Positions 14,349 to 20,859 of a stretch of 20,859 nt of DNA are shown in pieces. The DNA comes from JBFELU01 sp041572755. GTDB taxonomy: Bacteria > Actinomycetota > Acidimicrobiia > Spongiisociales > UBA11373. Below the pieces are notes generated by a model. It did not search any database, was not told the DNA's origin, and was given only the letters and a program-made list of their open reading frames with translations. The position numbers and the translations under genes are program-made. The DNA lies in the NCBI GenBank assembly GCA_041572755.1, contig JBFFRY010000035.1, positions 1 through 20,859 of the forward strand, given 5' to 3'. The first letter of the stretch is position 1. Every line of letters starts with the position of its first letter.

Positions 14349-15511
14349 CCGGCCTGGCGCTCGCCTTCTCCCTCGTCGTGACGATTGCCGCCGCCACCCT
14401 TCGCTTTGGTGGGGCGTCGCTGGTGCGAACACCGCGCGCCGATGCCCTCCACGACGCCGCCGAGGGAAACGCCGGGGCGGTCCGGGTGGCCGCCCTGCTC
14501 GAGGAACGGGCCACCCTTCAGCCGTCGCTCGGCTTGATCCACGCCGCCCTCCTGGTCACGGCAGCCATTCCGGCTTCGTGGGCGATGACCGCGCTGTTCT
14601 CGGGCTGGCCGCTGGCGGCAGCGCTGCTCGGGCTCGGGGTGCTCCTGGTCCTGGCGGCCGACTCTCTCCCCAGAGCGTTCGGCCGGGCCCGGCCCCGCAC
14701 TCCGGCCTACCGCTTCTCCCGCCTCCTCGAGATGGCGGTCAGGGCGGGAGAACGAGCCACCGACCTGATCGTCGAGGACGACGAGAACGGGGACGAGGAG
14801 GAGCCGTCCGGGCAGGACGCCGAGGAGATCGAGCTCATCTCTTCGGTGCTCGACTTCACCGATGCCATCGTTCGCGAGGTCATGGTCCCTCGCACCGACA
14901 TGGTGACGGTGCCGGCGGAGGCCAATACCGACCATGCCCTCGATGTCGTGATCGCCGAGGGGACGTCCCGGGTTCCGGTCACCGGCGAGGGTCTCGACGA
15001 CGTGCTCGGTGTCCTCTACGCCAAGGATCTGCTCCGGCTGATGGACTCCGGCGAGGGCCCCAAGCCGGTCACCGAGATCATGAGGGAAGCCTCCTTTGTT
15101 CCGGAGACCAAGCGGGTCTTCGAGCTGCTGCGGGAGTTGCAGGCGGACAAGGTCCACCTGGCGATGGTGGTCGACGAGTTCGGGAGCACCGCCGGGCTGG
15201 TGACGATCGAGGACCTCGTCGAGGAGATCGTCGGTGAGATCGTCGACGAGTACGACGTCGAGGAACCGATGATCACCAGCCTTCCCGACGGCGGGCTCCT
15301 CGTCGACGCCCGGCTCCCGGTCGCTGACCTGTCGGAGCTCACCGAGGTCGAGCTCCCCGACGAGGACTGGGACACGGTGGGGGGTCTGGTGCTCGGCTTG
15401 GCCGGTCGGGTGCCCCAGGAGGGTGAGTCGTTCGAGTACGACCGGCTGTTGTTCGTCGCCGAGCGGGTCCAGGGCAGGCGGGTGGCCGCCGTGCGGGTGA
15501 GCCGCCGGTGA
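14345..15511 (+). CDS. CNNM/CBS-domain membrane protein (CorC/HlyC family)
   Basis: This 388-residue protein belongs to the family linked to Mg2+/Co2+ homeostasis. The N-terminal part has about three hydrophobic segments (1-19, 62-82, 88-107) and is shorter than a full DUF21/CNNM transmembrane domain (about 180 residues). It is followed by an acidic linker (DDENGDEEE, near 145-153). A tandem CBS pair covers about 178-300 (VREVMVPRTDMVTVP; LRELQADKVHLAMVVDEFGSTAGLVTIEDLVEEIVGEI), and a CorC/HlyC C-terminal domain ends near 388. It is coupled to ybeY and era by 4-base overlaps. Transport is not shown by sequence. The short membrane part may mean a regulatory role. Confidence 0.88.
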   Translation: MTGLALAFSLVVTIAAATLRFGGASLVRTPRADALHDAAEGNAGAVRVAALLEERATLQPSLGLIHAALLVTAAIPASWAMTALFSGWPLAAALLGLGVLLVLAADSLPRAFGRARPRTPAYRFSRLLEMAVRAGERATDLIVEDDENGDEEEPSGQDAEEIELISSVLDFTDAIVREVMVPRTDMVTVPAEANTDHALDVVIAEGTSRVPVTGEGLDDVLGVLYAKDLLRLMDSGEGPKPVTEIMREASFVPETKRVFELLRELQADKVHLAMVVDEFGSTAGLVTIEDLVEEIVGEIVDEYDVEEPMITSLPDGGLLVDARLPVADLSELTEVELPDEDWDTVGGLVLGLAGRVPQEGESFEYDRLLFVAERVQGRRVAAVRVSRR

Positions 15512-16380
15512 AATCCGGTTTCGTCGCCGTCGTGGGACGCCCCAACGTCGGCAAGTCCTCTCTGGTGAATGCCCTGGTGGGCGACAAGGTGGCGATCACA
15601 TCGCCCCGGCCCCAGACGACCCGCAACACGATCCGGGGCATCCTCGATGCCGACGATCTCCAGATCGTTCTCGTCGACACGCCCGGGCTCCATCGTCCCA
15701 GGACGGCCCTCGGGGAGCGGCTCAACCGACTGGTGGAAGGATCGCTCGCCGAATCTGATGCCGTCGTCTTGGTGCTCGACGCCACCCAGAGGATCGGCCC
15801 CGGCGACCGCCTCATCGCCGGTCGGCTCACCGAGGCGGGCACCCCGGTCGTGGTCGTCGTCAACAAGGTCGACATTGCCACGAAGGGCGCCGTCACCGAG
15901 CAACTGGCCGAGGCCGCCGAATGGGGCTTTGCCGCGTACGTTCCGCTGAGCGCCCTCCGAGGAGAGAACCTGGGACCTCTGGTGACCGAGCTCCGGGGGC
16001 TCCTCACCGAAGGACCGGCGTTCTTCCCGCCGGGGACCCGCACCGATCAGCCCGAGGAGTTCCTGATCGGCGAGCTGATCCGGGAGAAGTTCCTGGCCCG
16101 GTTGCGCGACGAGTTGCCCCACTCGCTGGCGGTCGATCTCGCCGAGATCGTGACGCAGGAGAACGGTGTCGTCCGGGTGTCGGCCCGGCTCATCGTGGAG
16201 CGGGATTCGCAGAAGGGCATCGTGATCGGCAAGGAGGGGTCTTTGCTGCAGGAGGCCGGCACCGAGGCTCGCAGCGAGATCGAGGCGCTCTTGGGAGCGC
16301 AGGTCTTCCTCGATCTCCGAGTACGCGTCGAGAAGGACTGGCAGCGGCGTCCGCAGATGATCAAGCGCCTCGGGATGTGA
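15508..16380 (+). CDS. era: GTPase Era
   Basis: This 290-residue essential GTPase binds the 3' end of 16S rRNA during 30S assembly. G1 is GRPNVGKSS (10-18). SPRPQTTRNTIRGI contains the switch I threonines, DTPGLHRP is G3, and NKVD is G4. The C-terminal KH domain has LAVDLAEI, VERDSQKGIVIGKEGSLLQ and the ending DWQRRPQMIKRLGM, all Era-specific. Length is typical. The GTG start overlaps the previous stop. It ends the phoH-era operon and abuts the convergent pterin dehydratase gene with no space for a separate terminator. Confidence 0.97.
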   Translation: MKSGFVAVVGRPNVGKSSLVNALVGDKVAITSPRPQTTRNTIRGILDADDLQIVLVDTPGLHRPRTALGERLNRLVEGSLAESDAVVLVLDATQRIGPGDRLIAGRLTEAGTPVVVVVNKVDIATKGAVTEQLAEAAEWGFAAYVPLSALRGENLGPLVTELRGLLTEGPAFFPPGTRTDQPEEFLIGELIREKFLARLRDELPHSLAVDLAEIVTQENGVVRVSARLIVERDSQKGIVIGKEGSLLQEAGTEARSEIEALLGAQVFLDLRVRVEKDWQRRPQMIKRLGM

Positions 16381-16659
16381 TCAGAAGGCGTCGATCGTGG
16401 CCACCAGATTGCTGTCGAGTTCGGTGAGGGCCCCCGCCGAGTGGGTCGACAGCGCCAAGGTCACCCGGTTCCAGCGGATGTCGATGTCGGGATGGTGATC
16501 GGCAGCCTCGGCGGCCAGGGCCACCCGGACCACGAATCCCATCGCTGCATTGAAGTCGCGGAGTGTGAAGGTGCGGGTGATCACCTCTCCGTCGAGCGTC
16601 CAGCCGGGGTGAGCATCGACGAGTGCGGCCTTCTCGGTCTCGGTCAGTGGTGTCGGCAT
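16381..16659 (-). CDS. 4a-hydroxytetrahydrobiopterin dehydratase (PCD/DCoH family)
   Basis: This 92-residue enzyme dehydrates 4a-hydroxy-tetrahydropterin in pterin recycling. The catalytic signature AADHHPDIDIRWNRVTLAL is followed by STHSAGALTELD, placing the key histidines at 55, 56 and 73. ATG 16659 gives the family length; the open frame further upstream codes for non-conserved sequence. No aromatic amino acid hydroxylase is present in the window, so the partner enzyme is unknown. It is divergent from the dehydratase module. Confidence 0.92.
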   Translation of the reverse strand: MPTPLTETEKAALVDAHPGWTLDGEVITRTFTLRDFNAAMGFVVRVALAAEAADHHPDIDIRWNRVTLALSTHSAGALTELDSNLVATIDAF

Positions 16660-16741
16660 GGTGGCAGTGTGGCAGCCTCGGCGGGCTGTGCCAGATCGGT
16701 CCCCGGCATCCTCCCGGTGCTTCGATGAGAATGGGTCCGGC

Positions 16742-17818
16742 ATGGGAGCGATAACACAGCTACCCACCCGTCGAGACGTCGTGGGCGAGGCGCGCCGATC
16801 TGGATACCGGCCGATCGCCGTGCTTCCCTACCACTATCCCCGGGCCCTGCTCCGGGCCTACGGGTTCCATCCCGTCGAATTGTGGGGCCCGCCGAATGTG
16901 CCCCGCGACGAGGGGAGCCGCCACTTCCAGCCGTACACCTGTGACATCGTGGTGCGGGCCACCTCGTTCCTGCTGCGCGGGGGGCTCGACGGCGTCGACG
17001 CAATGCTGGTGCCGCACACCTGTGACGCGCTCCAGGGCATGGGGTCCGTGGTGGGTGACTTCGGCCCTGCGGTGCCACCGGTGGTGACGCTCTACCTGCC
17101 GCGCGGTGAGCGACCCGCCGACCGGGAGTTCCTGGTCGCCGAGTTGCGCCGCCTCGGGGCGGCGCTGGAGGAGATCGGGGGCCGCACCCCCTCGGCCGCC
17201 GACTGGGAGGAGGCCCTGGAGGCTGAAGACGCTGCGGATCGGGCCCTCGCCCGTCTCTACGACCGTCGGGAGAGCCTCGCCGCCACCGACCGGGAGTTCT
17301 ACACGGTGGTGCGAGCCCGGGAATACCTGGCGGTCGAGGCGTTCGTGGCGCTGGCCGAGTCGGTGCCGGAGGGGGATCCGCCCGGGGGAGTGCCGCTGAT
17401 GCTGTCGGGCATCGTGTCGGAGCCGATGACCCTGTTCGATCATCTGGCCGGGATGGGGGCCCGGGTGGTTGCCGACGATCTGGCGTGCGGAAGCCGCCGC
17501 CTGTACGGCGCGTCGGAGGGCGACGACCCGTTCGAGCGGATGGCCGCTCGGATCCTCTCCGGCCCGCCCGACCCGACCCGGGGAGCTCCGATCGCAGCGC
17601 GGGCGGCATGGCTGATCGAGAAGATGGAGAAGGCCGGGGCCGGGGGGCTGCTCATCTACGACGTCAAGTTCTGCGAGCCCGAGCTCTTCGACGTGCCCCT
17701 GCTCCGCAGTCATCTCGCCGAGGCCGGTTTCGGGGTGCTGCACGTCGAGGTCGAGATGGGCCCCGACCTTCCCCAGCAGACCCTGACCCGGCTCGAAGCG
17801 TTCGTGGAGACCCTGTGA
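16742..17818 (+). CDS. 2-hydroxyacyl-CoA dehydratase/benzoyl-CoA reductase family subunit (smaller)
   Basis: At 358 residues, this is one of two homologous-fold subunits that bind a [4Fe-4S] cluster and the CoA substrate. In characterised members the pair performs radical dehydration of (R)-2-hydroxyacyl-CoA or dearomatisation of benzoyl-CoA. Family-like segments are PYTCDIV (Cys67), VPHTCDALQGMG (Cys94), DDLACGSR (Cys249) and IYDVKFCEPELFDVPLL (Cys311), then the C-terminal EVEMGPDLPQQTLTRLEAFVE. ATG 16742 was chosen because the conserved part begins soon after; an upstream ATG at 16730 is out of frame. Its stop overlaps the next start. The substrate cannot be told from sequence. Confidence 0.85.
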   Translation: MGAITQLPTRRDVVGEARRSGYRPIAVLPYHYPRALLRAYGFHPVELWGPPNVPRDEGSRHFQPYTCDIVVRATSFLLRGGLDGVDAMLVPHTCDALQGMGSVVGDFGPAVPPVVTLYLPRGERPADREFLVAELRRLGAALEEIGGRTPSAADWEEALEAEDAADRALARLYDRRESLAATDREFYTVVRAREYLAVEAFVALAESVPEGDPPGGVPLMLSGIVSEPMTLFDHLAGMGARVVADDLACGSRRLYGASEGDDPFERMAARILSGPPDPTRGAPIAARAAWLIEKMEKAGAGGLLIYDVKFCEPELFDVPLLRSHLAEAGFGVLHVEVEMGPDLPQQTLTRLEAFVETL

Positions 17819-19143
17819 GCTTCGGTGCCCGTCTCCGCCACCTGGCCGCCTACCGGTTGGGGGGAAGGGCCGCCCTGGCGCTGAACCGGCGCCGTGAGGA
17901 ACGGGCCGCCGCCCGGCGGCCCCTCGATCCGGCCCGGGCGCTCACCCCGCCGCTGCGCAGCAGCGCCCGGATGCGTCAGATGATGGCGGGGCACTACCTC
18001 GAGGGCCGCTACGCCTCGGGGGTGCGTCCGGTGGCCTGGGTCACCAGCGGTGCCCCGGCGGAGATCCTCAAGGCACTCGACTTCTTCATCATCTACCCGG
18101 AGAACCACGCCGCTCTGTGCGGGGCCCGGCGCCACGCCCAGGCACTGTGCGAGGCGGCCGAGGACGCCGGGTATTCGCGGGACATCTGCTCGTATGCCCG
18201 CACCGACATCGGCACCGCTCTCACCGGGGAGACCCCGGTGGGTCGTCTCCCTCCGCCCGATCTCCTGTTGTGCTGCACCAACATCTGCCAGACGGTCCTG
18301 TACTGGTACCGGGTGCTCGCCGACCACTACGGCTGTCCGCTGGTGCTGATCGACACCCCCTTCCAGTACCGAGACGCCCCTCTGGAGCACGAGGTCGCCT
18401 ACGTGCGGCGCCAGCTGGAGGAGGTCGTTCCGGTCGCCGAGAGCGTGGCGGGGCGCCGCTTCTCCGAAGACCGCTTCACCGAGGTGGTCGCCGAAGCAAA
18501 GACCGCCACCGAGCTGTGGCTGGAGATCCTCGAGCGGGCCCGGCACCGGCCGGCCCCGCTCACCGCATTCGACGCCTTCACCCACCTCGGTCCGATCGTC
18601 GACATGCGGGGCGACGCCGAGACGACCGCCTACTACCGCTCGATGCTGGCCGAGATCGACCGGAGGATCGCCGACGGTGTCGGGGCGGTGCGGGAGGAGC
18701 GTCACCGGGTGCTGTGGGACAACCTTCCCATCTGGTACCGGATCGGAAGGTTGTCACGATGGCTGGCGGAGCGGGGCGTCAACGTGGTGGCCTCCACCTA
18801 CACCCACGCCTGGGGGGAGCTGGCTCCCCTCATGGACCCGAGCGACACGTTCGGATCGATGGCCCGGGTGTACATGCACCCGATCCTCAATCGCTCCGCC
18901 GGCCAGAAGCTCGACGCGATGCAGCGCATGGTCGCCGACTTCGAGGCCGATGGGGTGATCCTCCACTCCGACCGGTCCTGCAAGCCCTACTCCCTGGGAC
19001 AGATCGATCAGCGGGATGGGCTCGTCAACCGGGTAGGGGTACCGGCCCTGCTGCTCGATGCCGACCACAACGACCCACGCGCCTACGCCGAGGAGCAGGT
19101 CGCCGGGCGCCTCGAAGCGTTCGTGGAGATGATGGCATCGTGA
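17815..19143 (+). CDS. 2-hydroxyacyl-CoA dehydratase/benzoyl-CoA reductase family subunit (larger)
   Basis: At 442 residues, this is the partner FeS subunit. The basic N-terminal 50 residues look like an extension. Candidate cluster ligands are Cys125 (ICSYARTDIG), the Cys153/154/158 group (LLLCCTNICQ) and Cys389 in DRSCKPYSLGQ. The closing segment GVPALLLDADHNDPRAY is typical, and a segment near residue 260 (TAFDAFTHLGPIVDMRG) sits at the expected interface. The overlap with both neighbours (GTGA on each side) implies stoichiometric co-translation. These enzymes are oxygen-sensitive in all studied cases. No CoA transferase, ferredoxin or dehydrogenase accompanies it here. Confidence 0.85.
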   Translation: MSFGARLRHLAAYRLGGRAALALNRRREERAAARRPLDPARALTPPLRSSARMRQMMAGHYLEGRYASGVRPVAWVTSGAPAEILKALDFFIIYPENHAALCGARRHAQALCEAAEDAGYSRDICSYARTDIGTALTGETPVGRLPPPDLLLCCTNICQTVLYWYRVLADHYGCPLVLIDTPFQYRDAPLEHEVAYVRRQLEEVVPVAESVAGRRFSEDRFTEVVAEAKTATELWLEILERARHRPAPLTAFDAFTHLGPIVDMRGDAETTAYYRSMLAEIDRRIADGVGAVREERHRVLWDNLPIWYRIGRLSRWLAERGVNVVASTYTHAWGELAPLMDPSDTFGSMARVYMHPILNRSAGQKLDAMQRMVADFEADGVILHSDRSCKPYSLGQIDQRDGLVNRVGVPALLLDADHNDPRAYAEEQVAGRLEAFVEMMAS

Positions 19144-19910
19144 CGGTGGCACTCGGGATCGATGTCGGCTCCACCACCTGCAAGGTGGTGGCGGTGGACG
19201 CTCACGGGGGAATCGTGGCGTCCCGCCTGGAGCCGGCCGAACCCCGTCTGGAGGAGCAGGCATCCCGCATGCTGGCGGCGGTGTCCGCCGAGGTGGACGG
19301 CGACGGTGATGCTCCGGTGGTGGCCACCGGCTACGGACGCCGGCTGGCGCGGGGAGCGGATCGGCAGGTCACCGAGATCACCTGTCACGCCCGGGGGGTG
19401 TTCGGCGCGCTCGGCCACGGGGGAACGCTGGTGGACATCGGCGGACAGGATGCCAAGGCCATCCGCATCGGCGATGACGGACGGCCGGTCGACTTCGCCA
19501 TGAACGACAAGTGCGCCGCCGGAACGGGCCGTTTCCTGGAGCACACCGCCGCCCGCCTCGGGGTGGAGGTGCCCGATCTGGGGGCGCGGGCCGTCGGTGC
19601 CGCGGCGGAGGAGACGATCACGTCCACGTGCACGGTCTTCGCGGAATCCGAGATCATCTCGCTGATCGCCAAGGGGGCCGATCTGGACGCCATCATCCGG
19701 GGGCTGCATCGCTCACTGGTGGGCCGCATCGTCGCCATGGCCCGCAGCGTCGGCGTCTCCCCGCCCGTGATCCTCTCAGGCGGGGTGGCCCTCAACGGGG
19801 GGGTGCGGGCGATGATGTCGGAGTCGACCGGCCATCCTGTGGTGTTGCCCCCCGACCCGCAGCTGATGGGCGCGTATGGGGCGGCTTTGATCGCCGCCGA
19901 AGCCGCCTGA
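19140..19910 (+). CDS. CoA-dehydratase activase (BadF/BadG/HgdC family ATPase)
   Basis: This 256-residue ASKHA-fold ATPase injects a high-energy electron into the dehydratase. GIDVGSTTCK (phosphate 1) opens the protein, LVDIGGQDAKAI (about 97-108) follows, and SGGVALNGGV is adenosine-binding. The bridging [4Fe-4S] ligands are Cys125 in NDKCAAGTGRFLE and Cys164 in STCTVFAESE, matching Cys127/Cys166 of the Acidaminococcus HgdC activator. The length fits the homodimeric HgdC type, not the two-subunit BcrA/BcrD type. With no second activase gene present, a 2-hydroxyacyl-CoA dehydratase is more likely than a benzoyl-CoA reductase. Confidence 0.92.
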   Translation: MTVALGIDVGSTTCKVVAVDAHGGIVASRLEPAEPRLEEQASRMLAAVSAEVDGDGDAPVVATGYGRRLARGADRQVTEITCHARGVFGALGHGGTLVDIGGQDAKAIRIGDDGRPVDFAMNDKCAAGTGRFLEHTAARLGVEVPDLGARAVGAAAEETITSTCTVFAESEIISLIAKGADLDAIIRGLHRSLVGRIVAMARSVGVSPPVILSGGVALNGGVRAMMSESTGHPVVLPPDPQLMGAYGAALIAAEAA

Positions 19911-19966
19911 GACCTGCTTCGGCTCCTGCGGCAACCGCTGCGGACCGGCGGACCCGAGACCCGAGG

Positions 19967-20581
19967 TCACGGCTCCCGCGCCGAAGATCCCGGGGAATCC
20001 CCTTCCAGGAGTCCGAGGCGACCTGCGACGACGAGCGCTTCCGCCCGTCCGCCGGCGCCGAGCCGGGCGTAGACGTCGCCGAGCTTGCGAAACATCGCCC
20101 GCTCCGAGTACCCGTGGCGATCGGCGATCTCGACCACGGTGGCGCCCTTGGAGAGCGCCACGATCCACTCCAGCTCGATGGGGTCGAGTGGGGGCACGTG
20201 ACGGTGGGGATCGCCGGCGCGCCGGGCGAGGGCCACCGCCACCTCCGCGGGCACGACGGTGATTCCGTCGAGGGCCGATCGTGCGACTGCGGCGATCTCG
20301 GAGGGCTCCGCTTCGAACGGTGCCGCGCCCCCGGCGCCGTGGGCGAACGCATGGGCGAACGCCTCGGGATCGGCGGGGCTGAGAAGGGCCACCGTCACGG
20401 TCTGCGGCGTGCCGGCGAACTCATCGAAGAGGTCGCAATCGGCGGGAGTGACCAGGGGGGCGAGGACGAGATCGACGGGCCCTTCCGGGGCGGCGAGTTC
20501 GAAACCGGCCTGCGTCAGCGCCGCTTCGAGGCCGCGGCGGTAGGAGGCGGCCGCCCCGAGCACGCGAGAGGAAGGTGCCAT
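19967..20581 (-). CDS. LuxR-type HTH regulator with degenerate receiver-like domain
   Basis: At 204 residues, the C-terminal part (about 132-192) is a LuxR/NarL-type HTH: LDPIELEWIVALSKGATVVEIADRHGYSERAMFRKLGDVYARLG. The N-terminal 110 residues have a receiver-like alternation, with VDLVLAPLVTP where response regulators carry VDLVLLDxxMP. The phosphoacceptor aspartate is absent (Ala41/Pro42), so phosphorelay control is unlikely. No histidine kinase is adjacent. It converges on the activase gene with a 56-base gap and may or may not control that operon. ATG 20581 follows a -10-like box by 10 nt. Confidence 0.75.
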   Translation of the reverse strand: MAPSSRVLGAAASYRRGLEAALTQAGFELAAPEGPVDLVLAPLVTPADCDLFDEFAGTPQTVTVALLSPADPEAFAHAFAHGAGGAAPFEAEPSEIAAVARSALDGITVVPAEVAVALARRAGDPHRHVPPLDPIELEWIVALSKGATVVEIADRHGYSERAMFRKLGDVYARLGAGGRAEALVVAGRLGLLEGDSPGSSAREP

Positions 20582-20591
20582 GGCACGCGGA

Positions 20592-20597
20592 ACGTTA
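20592..20597 (-). promoter_or_regulatory. Possible -10 box (TAACGT) for the LuxR-type gene
   Basis: On the minus strand TAACGT lies 10 nt before the ATG at 20581, another leaderless-type arrangement. The palindrome at 20612-20623 would cover the -35 position. Confidence 0.35.
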
Positions 20598-20611
20598 CCG
20601 CCGAGGTGGCA

Positions 20612-20623
20612 GTGTCATGACAC
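20612..20623. promoter_or_regulatory. Perfect 12-bp palindrome GTGTCATGACAC, candidate operator
   Basis: The 12-base sequence is its own reverse complement. It lies 31 bases upstream of the LuxR-type gene, in the region shared with the divergent small gene. A dimeric LuxR-type HTH could bind such a site, so autoregulation is plausible but unproven. Confidence 0.4.
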
Positions 20624-20734
20624 GAAATGGTCCTGCTCCTACCCCGGTGCGTCACGGACAGGCGGGTCCGACGCGCAGTGGAATGGCGGTGTAGGCCGGG
20701 ATTGGCCCGGATCTCTAACGCAGGGAAGGCAACG

Positions 20735-20845
20735 GTGCCCCGACGGAACCACAAGAAGACGACGCAACGTTCTTCGTCGTCGTCCGGCGAGCGCTCGGCG
20801 GGCAAGGCCCGCACCGGTGCTTCGCAGAAGAACAAGAAGCGCTAG
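20735..20845 (+). CDS. Tiny basic Ser-rich protein (36 residues)
   Basis: The GTG at 20735 has an AAGG Shine-Dalgarno five bases upstream (20726-20729) and gives a 36-residue peptide beginning MPRRNHKKTTQR and ending SQKNKKR. It is strongly basic, Ser-rich, with no hydrophobic segment or cysteine. The frame is open further upstream to 20627, but that part has no ribosome site and looks non-coding. I recognise no family. Nucleic-acid or ribosome association would be a guess from charge alone. Confidence 0.45.
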   Translation: MPRRNHKKTTQRSSSSSGERSAGKARTGASQKNKKR

Positions 20846-20859
20846 CGATTGGGGACTGA

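Noticed and set aside
19911..19966. Bidirectional terminator between the activase and LuxR-type genes
   Set aside because: Only a 4-bp GCGG/CCGC hairpin is visible with no T tract, which is too weak to call.

Overview
The window comes from a very GC-rich bacterium. The run comEA-comEC-holA / rpsT / lepA-hrcA-dnaJ ... phoH-pgpH-ybeY-cnnM-era is the usual actinobacterial chromosomal neighbourhood. A BldD-type regulator, frequent GTG starts and several starts preceded by a TAnnnT box 6-10 nt upstream (leaderless-type) also point to Actinomycetota. A deep branch such as Acidimicrobiia is an inference from the Thr-rich linker style and gene set, not a proof. No RNA genes, CRISPR arrays or insertion sequences were seen, and no gene-free gap exceeds about 155 bases.

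Layout. 1-119 (minus) is the start of an unidentified gene. 241-990 (plus) is the most interesting item: a MerB-like (organomercurial lyase family) gene whose reading frame is crossed by two TGA codons. Each TGA sits exactly where the family has a catalytic or metal-binding cysteine, and each is followed at the right distance by a hairpin resembling a bacterial selenocysteine insertion element. Conventional gene calling would break it into fragments. 1093-3709 holds the DNA-uptake pair comEA-comEC. A small Cys/His protein (3725-3925, minus) follows, then holA (4009-5007). rpsT and greA (minus) form a small translation/transcription unit divergent from lepA.

7700-9853 is the heat-shock regulator and chaperone pair hrcA-dnaJ, preceded by a CIRCE operator. 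9978-10460 encodes a BldD-like protein that retains the cyclic-di-GMP-binding signature. 10538-16380 is a tightly coupled operon (phoH-pgpH-ybeY-cnnM-era), each junction a 4-base stop/start overlap. It covers RNA metabolism and ribosome maturation, c-di-AMP turnover and a membrane CBS protein. A pterin dehydratase gene converges on era.

16742-19910 is a three-gene, translationally coupled 2-hydroxyacyl-CoA dehydratase/benzoyl-CoA reductase-type module: two FeS subunits and an ATP-dependent activase. This is oxygen-sensitive radical chemistry, here with no recognisable substrate-specific partner gene. The right end carries a LuxR-type regulator with a degenerate receiver (19967-20581, minus), a perfect 12-bp palindrome in its promoter region, and a tiny basic protein (20735-20845).
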